A stretch of 64,000 nucleotides of DNA, taken from the NCBI GenBank assembly GCA_047620505.1, contig JBLHKS010000009.1:1-64000 (forward strand). Reading direction: 5' to 3'. The stretch comes from JBLHKS01 sp047620505. Lineage in GTDB: Bacteria; Verrucomicrobiota; Verrucomicrobiia; Verrucomicrobiales; DEV007. A program made the translations under genes and the position numbers. Shown one piece after another: positions 1-9,015 of the stretch; within the stretch, counting starts at the first letter, position 1; each line of letters begins with the position of its first letter. Under the pieces are notes generated by a model. The model did not search any database and was not told the origin of the DNA. It saw only the letters and a list, made by a program, of their open reading frames with translations.

Positions 1-270
1 GGCCTCGACGTTTCGCCCGCAGTCCGCGATTTCCTCAGCATGAAGAGTGGGCAGAAGTGCGATTGGCGATTCGTCGATCTGGACGAAGTTCCCACCGGCC
101 CATGGAGAAAGTACGGAGCCAACAATCCTTTCGTTGATCTCCGAAAAAACGAGGCCGCGAACCGACAGGCCGCGGCCGATAAAGAAACGACCGATGCTCA
201 GGCACGGATGGTCAAACTTCGCGAAAAGCGAGACGCCTACGTTAAAAAACAGACCACCAACAACCGCTGA
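1..270 (+). CDS. C-terminal part of a probable RlpA-like (double-psi beta-barrel) protein, cut by the window edge
   Basis: The frame is open from base 1 (Gly-Leu-Asp-Val-Ser-Pro...) to a TGA at 268-270, so only the last 89 residues are present. The segment LDVSPAVRDFLSM followed by a short beta-rich stretch resembles the end of the RlpA-like double-psi barrel, where an Asp-Leu-Ser motif precedes the last strands; family assignment is tentative. After it comes a charged, probably helical tail rich in Lys, Arg, Ala and Gln that ends in KKQTTNNR. An amidase gene follows after 128 bp, so a role in cell-wall metabolism would fit the neighbourhood. An internal ATG at 40 is unlikely to be the real start because the coding signal continues upstream. 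Confidence 0.45.
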   Translation, partial: GLDVSPAVRDFLSMKSGQKCDWRFVDLDEVPTGPWRKYGANNPFVDLRKNEAANRQAAADKETTDAQARMVKLREKRDAYVKKQTTNNR

Positions 271-398
271 ATTGGCGGACGGCATCCGCGATTCACGCCA
301 GCGGGGATGACGAATAAGTAATGGAAAAATCCTTGTGGGATTTGCGGATTTCGTGTTTTCTTTGGTTTTTTTCCGGTCTCTAACAAATCCAGAAATTC

Positions 399-1052
399 GT
401 GGCGCAACCTTCCAACTCGATCACCGGACGGAGAGATTTTCTCAGCAAAATGACGCTTGCTGCGATGGGCGGAGGAGCGGCGCTCGCAGCGTTGGCACCC
501 AGCCAGGCCTCAGCCGCGAACCGATTTCGCACAGTCGTGATCGACGCCGGCCATGGAGGCCATGATGCTGGCGCTCTCAAGGGCAAGGTCTTCGAGAAGC
601 ACCTCAATCTCGACACCGCGCGCCGACTTCAACGCGAACTGAAGAGGCGCGGCTACAAAACGGTGATGACGCGTGACGACGATACTTTTATTCCCTTGCT
701 GACGCGGGCGAGGATCGGCAACAAATATCGGGATTCGATCTTTGTCAGCATCCACTACAACAGCACCTGGAAAACGGCTGTTACCGGGTTGGAAACTTAT
801 TATTATAGCTATGCCGGCTACAAGGTGGCCAGCAAAGTTCATACGCGGACCGTTCAAAAGCTGAAAGGCGTGAATCGCGGCGTCAAGCGCGCCCGCTTCT
901 CCGTCCTGCGAAATACCAAATATCCTTCGATCCTCGTCGAAGGCGGTTTCATCAGCAACACGACCGAGCGCAACAAGCTGGTTCAAGCTTGGTATCGCCA
1001 AGCGATCGCTGAATCCGTTGCCCAGGGTCTCGACGACTATAAGCGGAGCTAG
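399..1052 (+). CDS. N-acetylmuramoyl-L-alanine amidase (Amidase_3 family), Tat-exported
   Basis: Predicted zinc amidase that cleaves the bond between N-acetylmuramic acid and L-alanine of the peptide stem in the periplasm. The start is GTG at 399. Residues 11-40 form a Tat-type signal (GRRDFLSK, a hydrophobic Ala/Gly stretch, then ASA). Family zinc ligands and catalytic residues are recognisable: the His of DAGHGGHDAGA (about 50), the Glu of FEKHLN (about 65), the His of SIHYN (about 127) and the Glu of LVEGGFISN (about 187). At 217 residues it is essentially one catalytic domain with no AMIN or LysM module. It follows the RlpA-like tail in the same direction, consistent with cell-wall remodelling or division. 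Confidence 0.88.
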   Translation: MAQPSNSITGRRDFLSKMTLAAMGGGAALAALAPSQASAANRFRTVVIDAGHGGHDAGALKGKVFEKHLNLDTARRLQRELKRRGYKTVMTRDDDTFIPLLTRARIGNKYRDSIFVSIHYNSTWKTAVTGLETYYYSYAGYKVASKVHTRTVQKLKGVNRGVKRARFSVLRNTKYPSILVEGGFISNTTERNKLVQAWYRQAIAESVAQGLDDYKRS

Positions 1053-1104
1053 CGGAGTTCGAGCCGAAATGTAACCAACTCGGCGGCCGAGGAGTCCTTC
1101 TCCT

Positions 1105-2796
1105 TTGAATCCGGACGCCATGACCGAAACCCAAGCTCCCCCTCCCGCCAATTCCCGAGGCTGGAAATCAAATCTGCTCTTCGTAGCGATCAGCCTCGCG
1201 ATCGTTTCATCCGTCATCGGGACCCTCCTGAAGAGCCGATCGCTCGACGACCCAGCCTCTTTCGACGTTGAAGTCTACAAGGCAGCCGAATTCCGCGACA
1301 CCGTCGATTCGGTTGACGAAGCTTTCGAGACTCATTGGGCAGCTGCTGGCTTGGCACCCGCTTCTCAGGCCGATGATCTCACGATCGCTCGCCGCCTTTC
1401 GCTTGGCCTGACCGGCGTGATCCCCTCACTCGAAGAAATCCGCGCGATCGAAGCGCAGCCCGCCGACCAGCGGATTCAGTGGTTCCTTTCCCACATCTTC
1501 GAAGACAGCCGTTTCGGCTTTTTCATCGCTGAGCGATTCGGCCGCGCATTCGTCAGCACCAGCAACGCGGCCCTGGTTTCTCGTCGCCGACGGATGATCC
1601 ACTGGTTGGCTGAAGAATTTCGCGAAAACCGGCCCTACGACGAGCTGGTTCGTTCGCTGATCACCGCCGAAGGAATTTGGACCTCGAATCCCGCCGCCAA
1701 TTTTTTCACGAGCACTAACGTCGATAAAAAAGGGTTAGACGAAGAAGTCATCACCGCCCGTTTCAGCCGCGCGTTTCTCGGGATTCGGATGGACTGCATG
1801 CAGTGCCATGACGAAATGAAGCTCGAGGAGCACATCGAGCCACGCTGGAAGCAGGTCGATTTTCACCAGCTCGCAGCGTTTTTCGGCAAGGCCGAGATCA
1901 CCATCAGCGGCCTGCGCGACAAGGCGGGAGCTAAGCACATGGTTCGGTATCGCGGCGAGGCCGATGAAGTCCAGGCGGACCCCGAGGTCCCCTACCAACA
2001 CGACCTCCTACCCGCGAGAGGCAAGCCGCGAAACCGTCTCGCGATCTGGGCGACGCACCCCGAGAACAAAGCCTTCGCCCGCGTCACCGTAAACCGCGTC
2101 TGGGCGATTCTCTTCGGTCGACCACTGGTGGATCCGATCGACAATCTTGGTCTCGACGGGCCTTGGCCGCCAGGGCTGGAAATTCTCGCCGATGACTTCA
2201 TCGCCCACAATTTCGACCTCCAACGGCTGATGCGGCTCATCGCTTCGACCCGCGTTTTCCAGCTCGACAGCCACAGCCCGGACGGCCAGCAGCTGCTGAC
2301 GGCGGAGCACGACTCAAACTGGGCGAGTTTTCCGCTGACACGCCTCCGCCCGGAGCAAGTCGCCAAAAGCATCACGCAATCCGGTTCGCTCAGCACCGTC
2401 GACGAGGATTCCCCGATCTTTCTCCAACTCAAGGCCCTCGGCGACGAAAACAAATTCGTTAGCCGCTACGGCGATCAGGGAGTCGAGGAGTTTGAGGACA
2501 ACGGCGGAACGATTCCTCAGCGGTTGATCATGATGAACGGAAATTACGTTCAGGAGCGGACGAACAACAACATCGTGCTGAACGCATCGGCGCGGATCAG
2601 CCGACTCGCCCAGTCCAATGAGCAAAGAGTGGAGATCGCCTATCTCACCGTGATGTCTCGCCGTCCTTCCAAAATTGAGAACGACCACTTCGTTTCCGAG
2701 TTCGAAGAAACCACCGGCAAAGCTGCCGTCGCAGCCACCATGCAGGACCTTCTCTGGTCGCTTCTGAATTCAACCGAGTTTTCCTGGAACCACTGA
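1105..2796 (+). CDS. DUF1549/DUF1553 domain protein with an N-terminal membrane anchor
   Basis: Large PVC-type protein of unknown function. A hydrophobic segment at about residues 24-43 anchors it in the inner membrane. DUF1549 follows (RRLSLGLTGVIPS... ending near CMQCHD at about residue 232), then DUF1553 (NRLAIWATHPENKAFARVTVNRVWAILFG... about 310 onward). The CxxCH motif could hold a haem, but the N-terminal planctomycete cytochrome module found in many relatives is absent. The start may be TTG at 1105, which has GAGGAG 11 bp upstream, or ATG at 1120. Only 1 bp separates it from a DUF1501 gene; this pairing is very common in Planctomycetes and Verrucomicrobia and is thought to act in polymer degradation. 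Carries one CAGCAGCTGCTG palindrome. Confidence 0.85.
   Translation: MNPDAMTETQAPPPANSRGWKSNLLFVAISLAIVSSVIGTLLKSRSLDDPASFDVEVYKAAEFRDTVDSVDEAFETHWAAAGLAPASQADDLTIARRLSLGLTGVIPSLEEIRAIEAQPADQRIQWFLSHIFEDSRFGFFIAERFGRAFVSTSNAALVSRRRRMIHWLAEEFRENRPYDELVRSLITAEGIWTSNPAANFFTSTNVDKKGLDEEVITARFSRAFLGIRMDCMQCHDEMKLEEHIEPRWKQVDFHQLAAFFGKAEITISGLRDKAGAKHMVRYRGEADEVQADPEVPYQHDLLPARGKPRNRLAIWATHPENKAFARVTVNRVWAILFGRPLVDPIDNLGLDGPWPPGLEILADDFIAHNFDLQRLMRLIASTRVFQLDSHSPDGQQLLTAEHDSNWASFPLTRLRPEQVAKSITQSGSLSTVDEDSPIFLQLKALGDENKFVSRYGDQGVEEFEDNGGTIPQRLIMMNGNYVQERTNNNIVLNASARISRLAQSNEQRVEIAYLTVMSRRPSKIENDHFVSEFEETTGKAAVAATMQDLLWSLLNSTEFSWNH
2287..2298. repeat. CAGCAGCTGCTG palindrome, copy 1
   Basis: Exact 12-mer flanked C...A inside the DUF1549/1553 gene. 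It is read in frame as Gln-Gln-Leu-Leu. Confidence 0.9.
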
Positions 2797-2797
2797 T

Positions 2798-4099
2798 ATG
2801 AATACGCATTCCGAAAGTGCCTGCCACGGCCCTGATCACCTCGCACGCCGTACGCTCCTCCGTGCCGCCGGTCTTTCCGGCCTCGGCTGGCTTACGCCGA
2901 TGGGCGACCTCCTCGCTCAGGAAGCCGAAGCATCCGACTCGAAATGGAAGCCGGCAAAATCCGTGATTCTGCTCTGGCTCGCCGGCGGACCGAGCCAGCT
3001 CGAAACTTTCGATCCTCATGCAGGCTCGAAAACAGCTCACGGCACCAAATCGATCAAAACCAGCGTCAAAGGCATCGAACTTGCCGACACGCTTCCGCAG
3101 CTCGCCGAAAAGATGGGGGACGTCTCGCTCGTTCGTTCAGTCGTCAGCAAAGAAGGCGATCACGAGCGCGCTTTTTACAACATGAAGACCGGCTATCGGC
3201 CGAACCCTTCGATCGTTCATCCGTCGATGGGCGCGATCCTCGCTCACGAGCTGCCGACGCCGAAAGTGGAGATCCCGACTCACATTTCGATCCTGCCGAA
3301 TCAGTGGCCGGGCCGCGGCGGATTCCTCGGCGCGCAGTTCGATGCGTTCCAGATTTACGACCCGCAACAGCGCCTACCCGACATGTCCACCCGCGTTCAG
3401 GACGACCGCGAGCAGCGCCGAAACAAGGGACTCTCCGTCGTCGAACAGGCCTTCGCGAAAGGCCGCGACCAGCAACTGCTGGCGGAAAAAACCCTTCACA
3501 ACGAGACGATCACCAAGGCTCGCCAGATGATGACCTCCGATCAGCTCAAAGCTTTCGACGTCGCCGAAGAATCCCAGTCGCTTCGCGAAAATTACGGCGA
3601 CACCCCATTCGGACGCGGCTGCCTTGCGGCTCGGCGGCTGATTGAAGTCGGCGTCCGCTGCGTGGAAGTCACGCTGCAAGGGTTCGACTCACACATCAAT
3701 AATCACGAAGCTCACACCGGCTTGATGAAGACGCTCGATCCCGCGTTTTCGGCCCTGATCGCCGACTTGAAAGAACGCGGTCTGCTTGAATCGACCGTCG
3801 TGCTTTGCGGCGGCGAATTCGGCCGAACGCCAAAGCTGAACGGGCTTGAGGGCCGAGATCACTGGCCAAACGGGTTCAGCGTGGCAATCGCAGGCGGCGG
3901 AATTCGCGGAGGCCGAGTTGTCGGCGAGACCGATCCAGATGGCGAAGCGGAAAAGCCGGACAAGCCCGTTGGAGTCGAAGATATCCACGCGACGATCCAG
4001 ACAGCGCTCGGCTTGAATCCGGAAAAAGAGCTGATGTCGCCCGTCGGCCGTCCGATGTCTCTGAGCCACAACGGATTCGAGATCGAAGAGCTGCTCTGA
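2798..4099 (+). CDS. DUF1501 domain secreted protein
   Basis: DUF1501 proteins have an alkaline-phosphatase/sulfatase-like fold; activity is unproven. The N-terminus has a Tat-like signal (ARRTLLRAAGLSGLGWL, about residues 16-32) and a likely cleavage before AQEAEA. Family motifs include LWLAGGPSQLETFDPH (about 56-72), LVRSVVSKEGDHERA (about 110), GFDSHINNHE (about 293) and GGEFGRTPKLN (about 337). It starts 1 bp after the stop of the DUF1549/1553 gene, so the two are translationally coupled and probably work together at the cell surface. A hairpin terminator follows. A degenerate copy of the dispersed palindrome (CAGCA-AC-TGCTG) lies at 3470-3481 and encodes QQLL. Confidence 0.87.
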   Translation: MNTHSESACHGPDHLARRTLLRAAGLSGLGWLTPMGDLLAQEAEASDSKWKPAKSVILLWLAGGPSQLETFDPHAGSKTAHGTKSIKTSVKGIELADTLPQLAEKMGDVSLVRSVVSKEGDHERAFYNMKTGYRPNPSIVHPSMGAILAHELPTPKVEIPTHISILPNQWPGRGGFLGAQFDAFQIYDPQQRLPDMSTRVQDDREQRRNKGLSVVEQAFAKGRDQQLLAEKTLHNETITKARQMMTSDQLKAFDVAEESQSLRENYGDTPFGRGCLAARRLIEVGVRCVEVTLQGFDSHINNHEAHTGLMKTLDPAFSALIADLKERGLLESTVVLCGGEFGRTPKLNGLEGRDHWPNGFSVAIAGGGIRGGRVVGETDPDGEAEKPDKPVGVEDIHATIQTALGLNPEKELMSPVGRPMSLSHNGFEIEELL

Positions 4100-4117
4100 C
4101 GCCTGCCCAAAAAAAAT

Positions 4118-4144
4118 GCCGCCTGACCCAGAAGGCGAGGCGGC
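4118..4144. terminator. Bidirectional Rho-independent terminator
   Basis: A 7-bp stem (GCCGCCT at 4118-4124 with AGGCGGC at 4138-4144) and a 13-nt loop is flanked by an A-run on the left (4109-4116) and TTTT on the right (4146-4149). It lies between the convergent DUF1501 gene and the minus-strand TPR operon and can serve both. Confidence 0.8.
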
Positions 4145-4171
4145 GTTTTGAAAAATTGTCTGGGATTCCGA

Positions 4172-5278
4172 TTAGTTTGTTCCGGCATCCGCAGCAGCAT
4201 CCGGGGCTGGCGCATCGGGCGCGGCTGGGTCCGGAGCATCGGCGGCGGCAGGTTCGGGAGCGTCAGCAGCTGCTGGTTCAGCTGGATCAGCGGCGGGCTC
4301 TTCAGCTGGCGGCGCTGCACCTGCTTTTGGCTTTGGATCCGGGACAGGCTTGAGAAAATCGTTATACCAAGTCTCGGCATTTCCTTCGTTGAAGCCACGG
4401 GAATAAATCACCGCCAAGGCATGAATCTCTTTTTTCATGTGGTGGCTTTTGTCCAGCCCTTCTTCGGCAGCCTGGAGGCGGAGAGCTGACTCCATCGCAA
4501 GTTTGGTCAGCACGCGGTCGGAGCCATAATCGAGAGTCATCGTCAGGTAAAAATCCCGAAGCGCGTCTTCCGTGCGCCCCTCTTTCGAAGCGAAAAGTTT
4601 GCCGCGCATAAACGCCAGCTGAACGGTTTCGCTCGGCGGAGCAGGCTTGAATCCCGGTGTCGTGAGAAGTTCGGCAGCCCGCTCATCCGGCTCCGTCTCA
4701 AAAGCTTTCAAGCCAGCCTCAAGCTCGTCCCATTTCTCATTCGCGTAGTTTCCCCAGAGCGAAAAAAGCTCAAGCTTCGGAAGCAACGCTTCAGTAATCG
4801 TGTTGGAGAGAGATTTGCCGGTATTCGTGTCGATGGCCGCGCCCATGTCGGAGTAGCGGCCGATCCGCCGGAGACAGTCGATCTGGTAGAATCGAGCCTC
4901 GGAAGCAAAGTTGCCAAATTGAGCCCGGCTGATTCCCCAGAGGAAATCATATTCGTCCGCGACGGCCCGAAACAGCTGCTCGGCTTCCACGAATTGTGAT
5001 CGGCTGTAGGCATGCCGAGCTGGGCCCATAATATCGCCTTCATCAGTAAAACTGACGGCTTTGACCTGAGCATGGGGAAGGCCAAGGCCAGTTCGGTCGC
5101 CCGGAGTGTAAAGGAATTTAATTCCTTTGTCATTGGTCTCGCCGATGAACCCGACGAGGCGGGTGTCATCCGTTTTCAAAACTGTGACGGCGACGGGTTC
5201 AGCAAACGCAGCGCCCTGCAGCAAAAAGGCCAAAGCGACCAACAAAGTCGCAGGATGAAAAAAGTGATGAAGTTTCAT
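4172..5278 (-). CDS. Secreted TPR-like protein with an Ala/Pro/Asp-rich tail
   Basis: No specific function recognised. It begins with a signal peptide (MKLHHFFHPATLLVALAF..., cleavage near AFAEP) and then a short beta-rich domain (about 28-80). A helical region follows with TPR-like spacing of small and aromatic residues (for example HAYSRSQFVEAEQLFRAVA). The last 60 or so residues are low-complexity repeats of the type EPAAADAPDPAAPDAP and are probably disordered. It is the last gene of an operon with exbB, three exbD and a giant TPR protein, 54 bp behind the latter, so a periplasmic role with that energised complex is the best inference. One exact palindrome encodes part of its Ala-rich tail. 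Confidence 0.7.
   Translation of the reverse strand: MKLHHFFHPATLLVALAFLLQGAAFAEPVAVTVLKTDDTRLVGFIGETNDKGIKFLYTPGDRTGLGLPHAQVKAVSFTDEGDIMGPARHAYSRSQFVEAEQLFRAVADEYDFLWGISRAQFGNFASEARFYQIDCLRRIGRYSDMGAAIDTNTGKSLSNTITEALLPKLELFSLWGNYANEKWDELEAGLKAFETEPDERAAELLTTPGFKPAPPSETVQLAFMRGKLFASKEGRTEDALRDFYLTMTLDYGSDRVLTKLAMESALRLQAAEEGLDKSHHMKKEIHALAVIYSRGFNEGNAETWYNDFLKPVPDPKPKAGAAPPAEEPAADPAEPAAADAPEPAAADAPDPAAPDAPAPDAAADAGTN
4264..4275. repeat. CAGCAGCTGCTG palindrome, copy 2
   Basis: Exact copy flanked T...G in the disordered C-terminal tail of the minus-strand TPR-like gene. It is read as Pro-Ala-Ala-Ala-Asp. Confidence 0.9.
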
Positions 5279-5332
5279 TATTCTGATCAGTCGTTCAGGA
5301 AATTAAATTGGATTCGTTCAGTCAAGAATTCG

Positions 5333-8300
5333 TTATTTTGGCTCTTGATCGAGCCCATACATGGCTTCGATTTCTTTGATCTTATCGGCTGTAAGTCCAA
5401 GTTCGGCCTCAACGTTTCCAACCTCCCCGCGAAGGCGGTCGAGCGCATCGGATACTCCTGCGTCAAATTTCTGCCAGGAGTAGAGGGCCTGACGGAGGAA
5501 AACATAAGCCTGAAGTCGTTTCGCCTCCTTTTCCTCCTCCTTGTATTCGCCGGTCAGAGCCAGATTAAATCCTCGCTCGATTGAAAGAGCAGCCCACTGG
5601 ATATGAGCTGGAAAGGCAGCGTAAACCTTGTTATAGCCGGAGACGGCCTCGTCGGTTTCGCCCTTCATTTCCAAGGTATAGCAGAGCAGATACATTCCCT
5701 CAGCCCGACGTTCCTTGTTTCCGGCATCCCAGGATTTTTGATTGGCGTAATCAAGAAGCACTTCTTCAGACGAGATCCAATCCTTCTGGCCAACGGTAAT
5801 GCGGGCGATTTGGATGTGCGCCTCCGGCAGAAAGGCTTTCGCATCGTAAACTTTATCTTCGTTGTTTTTGATCACGCGGCGAAAACGTTGGACCGCCTTT
5901 TCGACCACGCTTGGCTCAGGACTTCGTGAATCGATCCGGCCCAAGGCCATTTCGGCGGGAGCCTGGAAGGTCTTATCCGGCCTAAGCAGGAGCTCTTCAA
6001 AGAATGGCTTGGCTTTGAACGGATTGTCTTCCTCGAGATACTCGCCCACAGCACTGAGTGCGATGTCGGACAAATTGGTCGGCCCAAAATCGGTCAACTT
6101 TTCAAAAACACCGCCAATTTGCCCGGCAACCGTCTCGCGTTCGGGGGAGTCCTTTTCAAGACCCGCGACTTTCTGCTGGAAGACCATGATCTTGTGAATC
6201 ATCAGCCAGGTCTGGAGATTGGTGTTTCCTCCGGCAGCGATCATCCCGTCGTAAACCTTTACGGTCTCATCATGCCCGCGATGCTCGATCGATGCGGTCA
6301 TGTGAGATCCAATCGACTGCTGAAGGAGCTTGGAATCGTCACCCTCCGACAGCTGGACGATCATCCGCTCCAGCTGAGCAAGTCCATCGTCGGCCCGGTT
6401 CGCTTTGGCCAGTGCCGGCATGGCGAAGACGCTGACCTGCGCCTCCCAGGTCGATCCCTTGTGATTCTCGATGAAGTCGTCGTAATGCTCGATCGCCACA
6501 TCAAATTCTTCCAACTCCATTGCCACATCGATCGTCTTGAAGAGCGCTTCTTCGATGAAGTTCTTGTGATCGAGTCGACGCGCACTGTCGAGTCCGGCCA
6601 GGAATGCCTCTTTCGCCTCAGCCAAATATTCCATGGGGTCCTTGCCCTCCAGAGGCGTACCGGACATAACTTTGATCGTATCTCCCTTCAGGAGGTAGGC
6701 CCGATCAACAACGTCAGCGCCGGCGTGGTGCTCAAAAACTTTTTCCAGATACTGAAGCGCGCTGACGTAGTCGCTCGCGATGTAATAGCAGGTCGCGCGA
6801 TCGAACCTGACCTGACCCAGAAATGTGGAAGAGCTGTAGTCCTGCTCGAAAGTATCCAGCATCGGAGCGGCTTCATCATATTTGCCCTGCACGATACGGT
6901 TGCTGCTCTGGAAAAAGCGGGCAGCCTCGCGGTTTCCGCTGTCTGGATAATTCTCGACGTGGATATCGAGCGCCGCTTGAGCTTCTTCCTGCTGATCGAT
7001 GAAATAATTCGACGCTCCATAAATGTAGTCGGCCATATCGCGTTGTGGCGCGCCAACTTCGTGCTCATCGCGGACTCGCTGGGCGACATCGGCGCAGATT
7101 GCGTATTTCTGATTCCGAAACAGCGCCTGAAGCATGAACGTGGCGACGTTGTCCCGAAGTTTGACAATCCGGACGTCTTTGCTGTCGCCGTATTTCTCCA
7201 TGAAGGTGTCACCGAAATACTGGGAAGCCGCTCCGTCTCCAAGAGCGAACGCGTAGCGCGCGGTCTCGTGTAGAATGTCCGGCATGTGCTTGGTATCCGG
7301 ATAGCTTTCGACGAGGAAACGGTTGAGAACGTAGCCAGCGCGACGGTTGCCCATTTGCTCGTAGCAATTGGCAATCAATCGCAAAGTGTCGACCTCAGGC
7401 GGATCAGGGGAATCGATCAGGCCTTGATAATCTGCAATGAGCTTGTCATAGGCAGCACGCTGGTTGCCGCCGGATTGCTCGGCTCTCGCGACCAGATCTT
7501 CGAGGATCGACTCGGTGGTCGGCACCATCGTGAAGAAACGAAGAGCCACATCATAAAGCTGTGCTTCCTGCGCCTGGTAGCCGATCAAACGGAGCCGCTC
7601 CACAAACCCGAGATTAGCCTTGTCGTAGGGGCTGATCGAAAAGAGACCGCCGTATTGATCGAGGAAACTGTGAGCCGAATCGCGAACCTTCTCGCCATTC
7701 TCCTCAGCATTGCCGATCCAGCCATTCGCGAGGTCCAGCATCGCTTGAAACAGCAGCTGCCCGCTCGTCCCGCGGAAAGTCGTCGAGAATTCGTCAAAAA
7801 GCCGACGAATCTCCTTTTCACCTTCATCCAGCTTGTCCACCCCGATCAGGCAAACGCCCCTACGCAGGACATAGGCCGCGTGAATCGGCTGAAGAACCGA
7901 AGGATCCGGGTTCAATTCCTTGAATTTTTCATACGACGCGAGTGCCTCCTCAAATTTGCCCTGAACCTGCTCGCAGTAGCCCTGCTGAAACACCGCCAGC
8001 TCCCAGCGCATATTTGAGCTCGCCACTGTTGGCTTGTCCGGCTTCTTGTCATTCGGCTTATTCGGATACTCCTCGTGGCAAACCCGAAACGCCTCCTGCG
8101 CCTCTGCGTACTGCTTGAGCTGGAGATGGCAGATTCCTTTATCGTAATAAATTCCACCAAACACCGGCCCAAAATCGGACCAGCCAAATTCGCCAAGATC
8201 GGTAACAATCTGAGTGTAGATCACTAAAGCGCCTTCGAAGTCGCCCTGTTGAGCCTTTTCACTGGCTTGAAAGTAGAGCTGCTCCAATTCCTGCGCGTTG

Positions 8301-8377
8301 GCAGAGAATGCGGTGATCAAGCCGCCGATGGCGACGAAGAACGAGAAAATCGGGTTACGGAATCGATTCGATTTCAT
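5333..8377 (-). CDS. Large secreted tetratricopeptide-repeat protein (1014 aa)
   Basis: A signal peptide (hydrophobic FSFFVAIGGLITAFSA, cleavage near ANAQE) is followed by TPR-type helical repeats along nearly the whole length, for example EKAQQGDFEGALVIYTQIV (about 38), LKQYAEAQEAFRVCHEEYP (about 82) and QGKFEEALASYEKFKELNP (about 138). Similar units recur up to GETDEAVSGYNKVYAAFP (about 925). Such superhelices scaffold protein complexes; no catalytic motif is visible. It is cotranscribed after three exbD genes, and a TPR protein next to TolQ/TolR-like genes is a recurrent PVC arrangement. It may couple the proton-driven motor to envelope transport or integrity; this is inference from context. 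Confidence 0.8.
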   Translation of the reverse strand: MKSNRFRNPIFSFFVAIGGLITAFSANAQELEQLYFQASEKAQQGDFEGALVIYTQIVTDLGEFGWSDFGPVFGGIYYDKGICHLQLKQYAEAQEAFRVCHEEYPNKPNDKKPDKPTVASSNMRWELAVFQQGYCEQVQGKFEEALASYEKFKELNPDPSVLQPIHAAYVLRRGVCLIGVDKLDEGEKEIRRLFDEFSTTFRGTSGQLLFQAMLDLANGWIGNAEENGEKVRDSAHSFLDQYGGLFSISPYDKANLGFVERLRLIGYQAQEAQLYDVALRFFTMVPTTESILEDLVARAEQSGGNQRAAYDKLIADYQGLIDSPDPPEVDTLRLIANCYEQMGNRRAGYVLNRFLVESYPDTKHMPDILHETARYAFALGDGAASQYFGDTFMEKYGDSKDVRIVKLRDNVATFMLQALFRNQKYAICADVAQRVRDEHEVGAPQRDMADYIYGASNYFIDQQEEAQAALDIHVENYPDSGNREAARFFQSSNRIVQGKYDEAAPMLDTFEQDYSSSTFLGQVRFDRATCYYIASDYVSALQYLEKVFEHHAGADVVDRAYLLKGDTIKVMSGTPLEGKDPMEYLAEAKEAFLAGLDSARRLDHKNFIEEALFKTIDVAMELEEFDVAIEHYDDFIENHKGSTWEAQVSVFAMPALAKANRADDGLAQLERMIVQLSEGDDSKLLQQSIGSHMTASIEHRGHDETVKVYDGMIAAGGNTNLQTWLMIHKIMVFQQKVAGLEKDSPERETVAGQIGGVFEKLTDFGPTNLSDIALSAVGEYLEEDNPFKAKPFFEELLLRPDKTFQAPAEMALGRIDSRSPEPSVVEKAVQRFRRVIKNNEDKVYDAKAFLPEAHIQIARITVGQKDWISSEEVLLDYANQKSWDAGNKERRAEGMYLLCYTLEMKGETDEAVSGYNKVYAAFPAHIQWAALSIERGFNLALTGEYKEEEKEAKRLQAYVFLRQALYSWQKFDAGVSDALDRLRGEVGNVEAELGLTADKIKEIEAMYGLDQEPK

Positions 8378-8477
8378 GGTAAATTTAAGTAGTCGGGAAA
8401 GTTTGGGCTCATCTGCGCCGTCGGCAGCTGCTGGGCCTTGTTCTGAATAACAAATCGTCGCGGGTTTGTCAGGCGAT

Positions 8478-8975
8478 TTAAAAATTTGAAGGAAACTTCA
8501 GGGTAACGTTTGAAATGTCTACAGTCGCCAGGCAGTTCATCACATCGAGAAATCGTTGACCGCGGGCTTCGTCGGCTGCCGCAAAAACAACTTGCGGCTC
8601 AGTATCGGTCGCATCGGCAATCGCTCGCAAAACCTTTAGACGTTCAAGCAGCCGAGGTAGTTCACGCTGGTTTGTATCCGTATCGAGAGGTTCGTCATTT
8701 CCAATGACGGCTCCATCTGCTTGGAGTTCGATTGCATAAAGATCAATATCGACTCCTTGGCTCTTTCCCGCCGGAAGAGTCAATCCAATATCGGATTCTT
8801 CCGGTTGGAGAGTCGAGGTTGCGATGAAGAAAATCAGCAGGAGAAAGGAAACGTCAATCAACGAGGACAGGTCGACGCCTGAGTTGTCGTCGTGAACCGA
8901 TAGAGCGCCGGTTTTTGACTTGGCTTTTAAGTTAGGCCTCTTCTTCGATACTCGGTTCGGTCTCCTTGCGGTCAT
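8478..8975 (-). CDS. exbD: ExbD/TolR-family biopolymer transport protein (third paralogue)
   Basis: Inner-membrane partner of an ExbB/TolQ proton channel. A basic cytoplasmic N-terminus is followed by one transmembrane segment with the family Asp (LSSLIDVSFLLLIFFIATS, about residues 36-54) and a periplasmic domain of about 100 residues. The 165-residue length is normal for the family. It is the third of three ExbD paralogues in a row; its membrane segment is nearly identical to that of the second and differs from the first, suggesting a recent local duplication. The 100-bp gap to the TPR gene carries a partial copy of the dispersed palindrome (GCAGCTGCTGG from 8424). Confidence 0.9.
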   Translation of the reverse strand: MTARRPNRVSKKRPNLKAKSKTGALSVHDDNSGVDLSSLIDVSFLLLIFFIATSTLQPEESDIGLTLPAGKSQGVDIDLYAIELQADGAVIGNDEPLDTDTNQRELPRLLERLKVLRAIADATDTEPQVVFAAADEARGQRFLDVMNCLATVDISNVTLKFPSNF

Positions 8976-9015
8976 GGGGATTTTCAGCGGTTGAATTCAG
9001 ACTTTAGGGCCTGAG

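Noticed and set aside
6119..7273. A 384-codon open frame on the plus strand opposite the large TPR gene
   Set aside because: Composition reads like an antisense shadow and no family features are visible; the minus-strand TPR repeats are clear.
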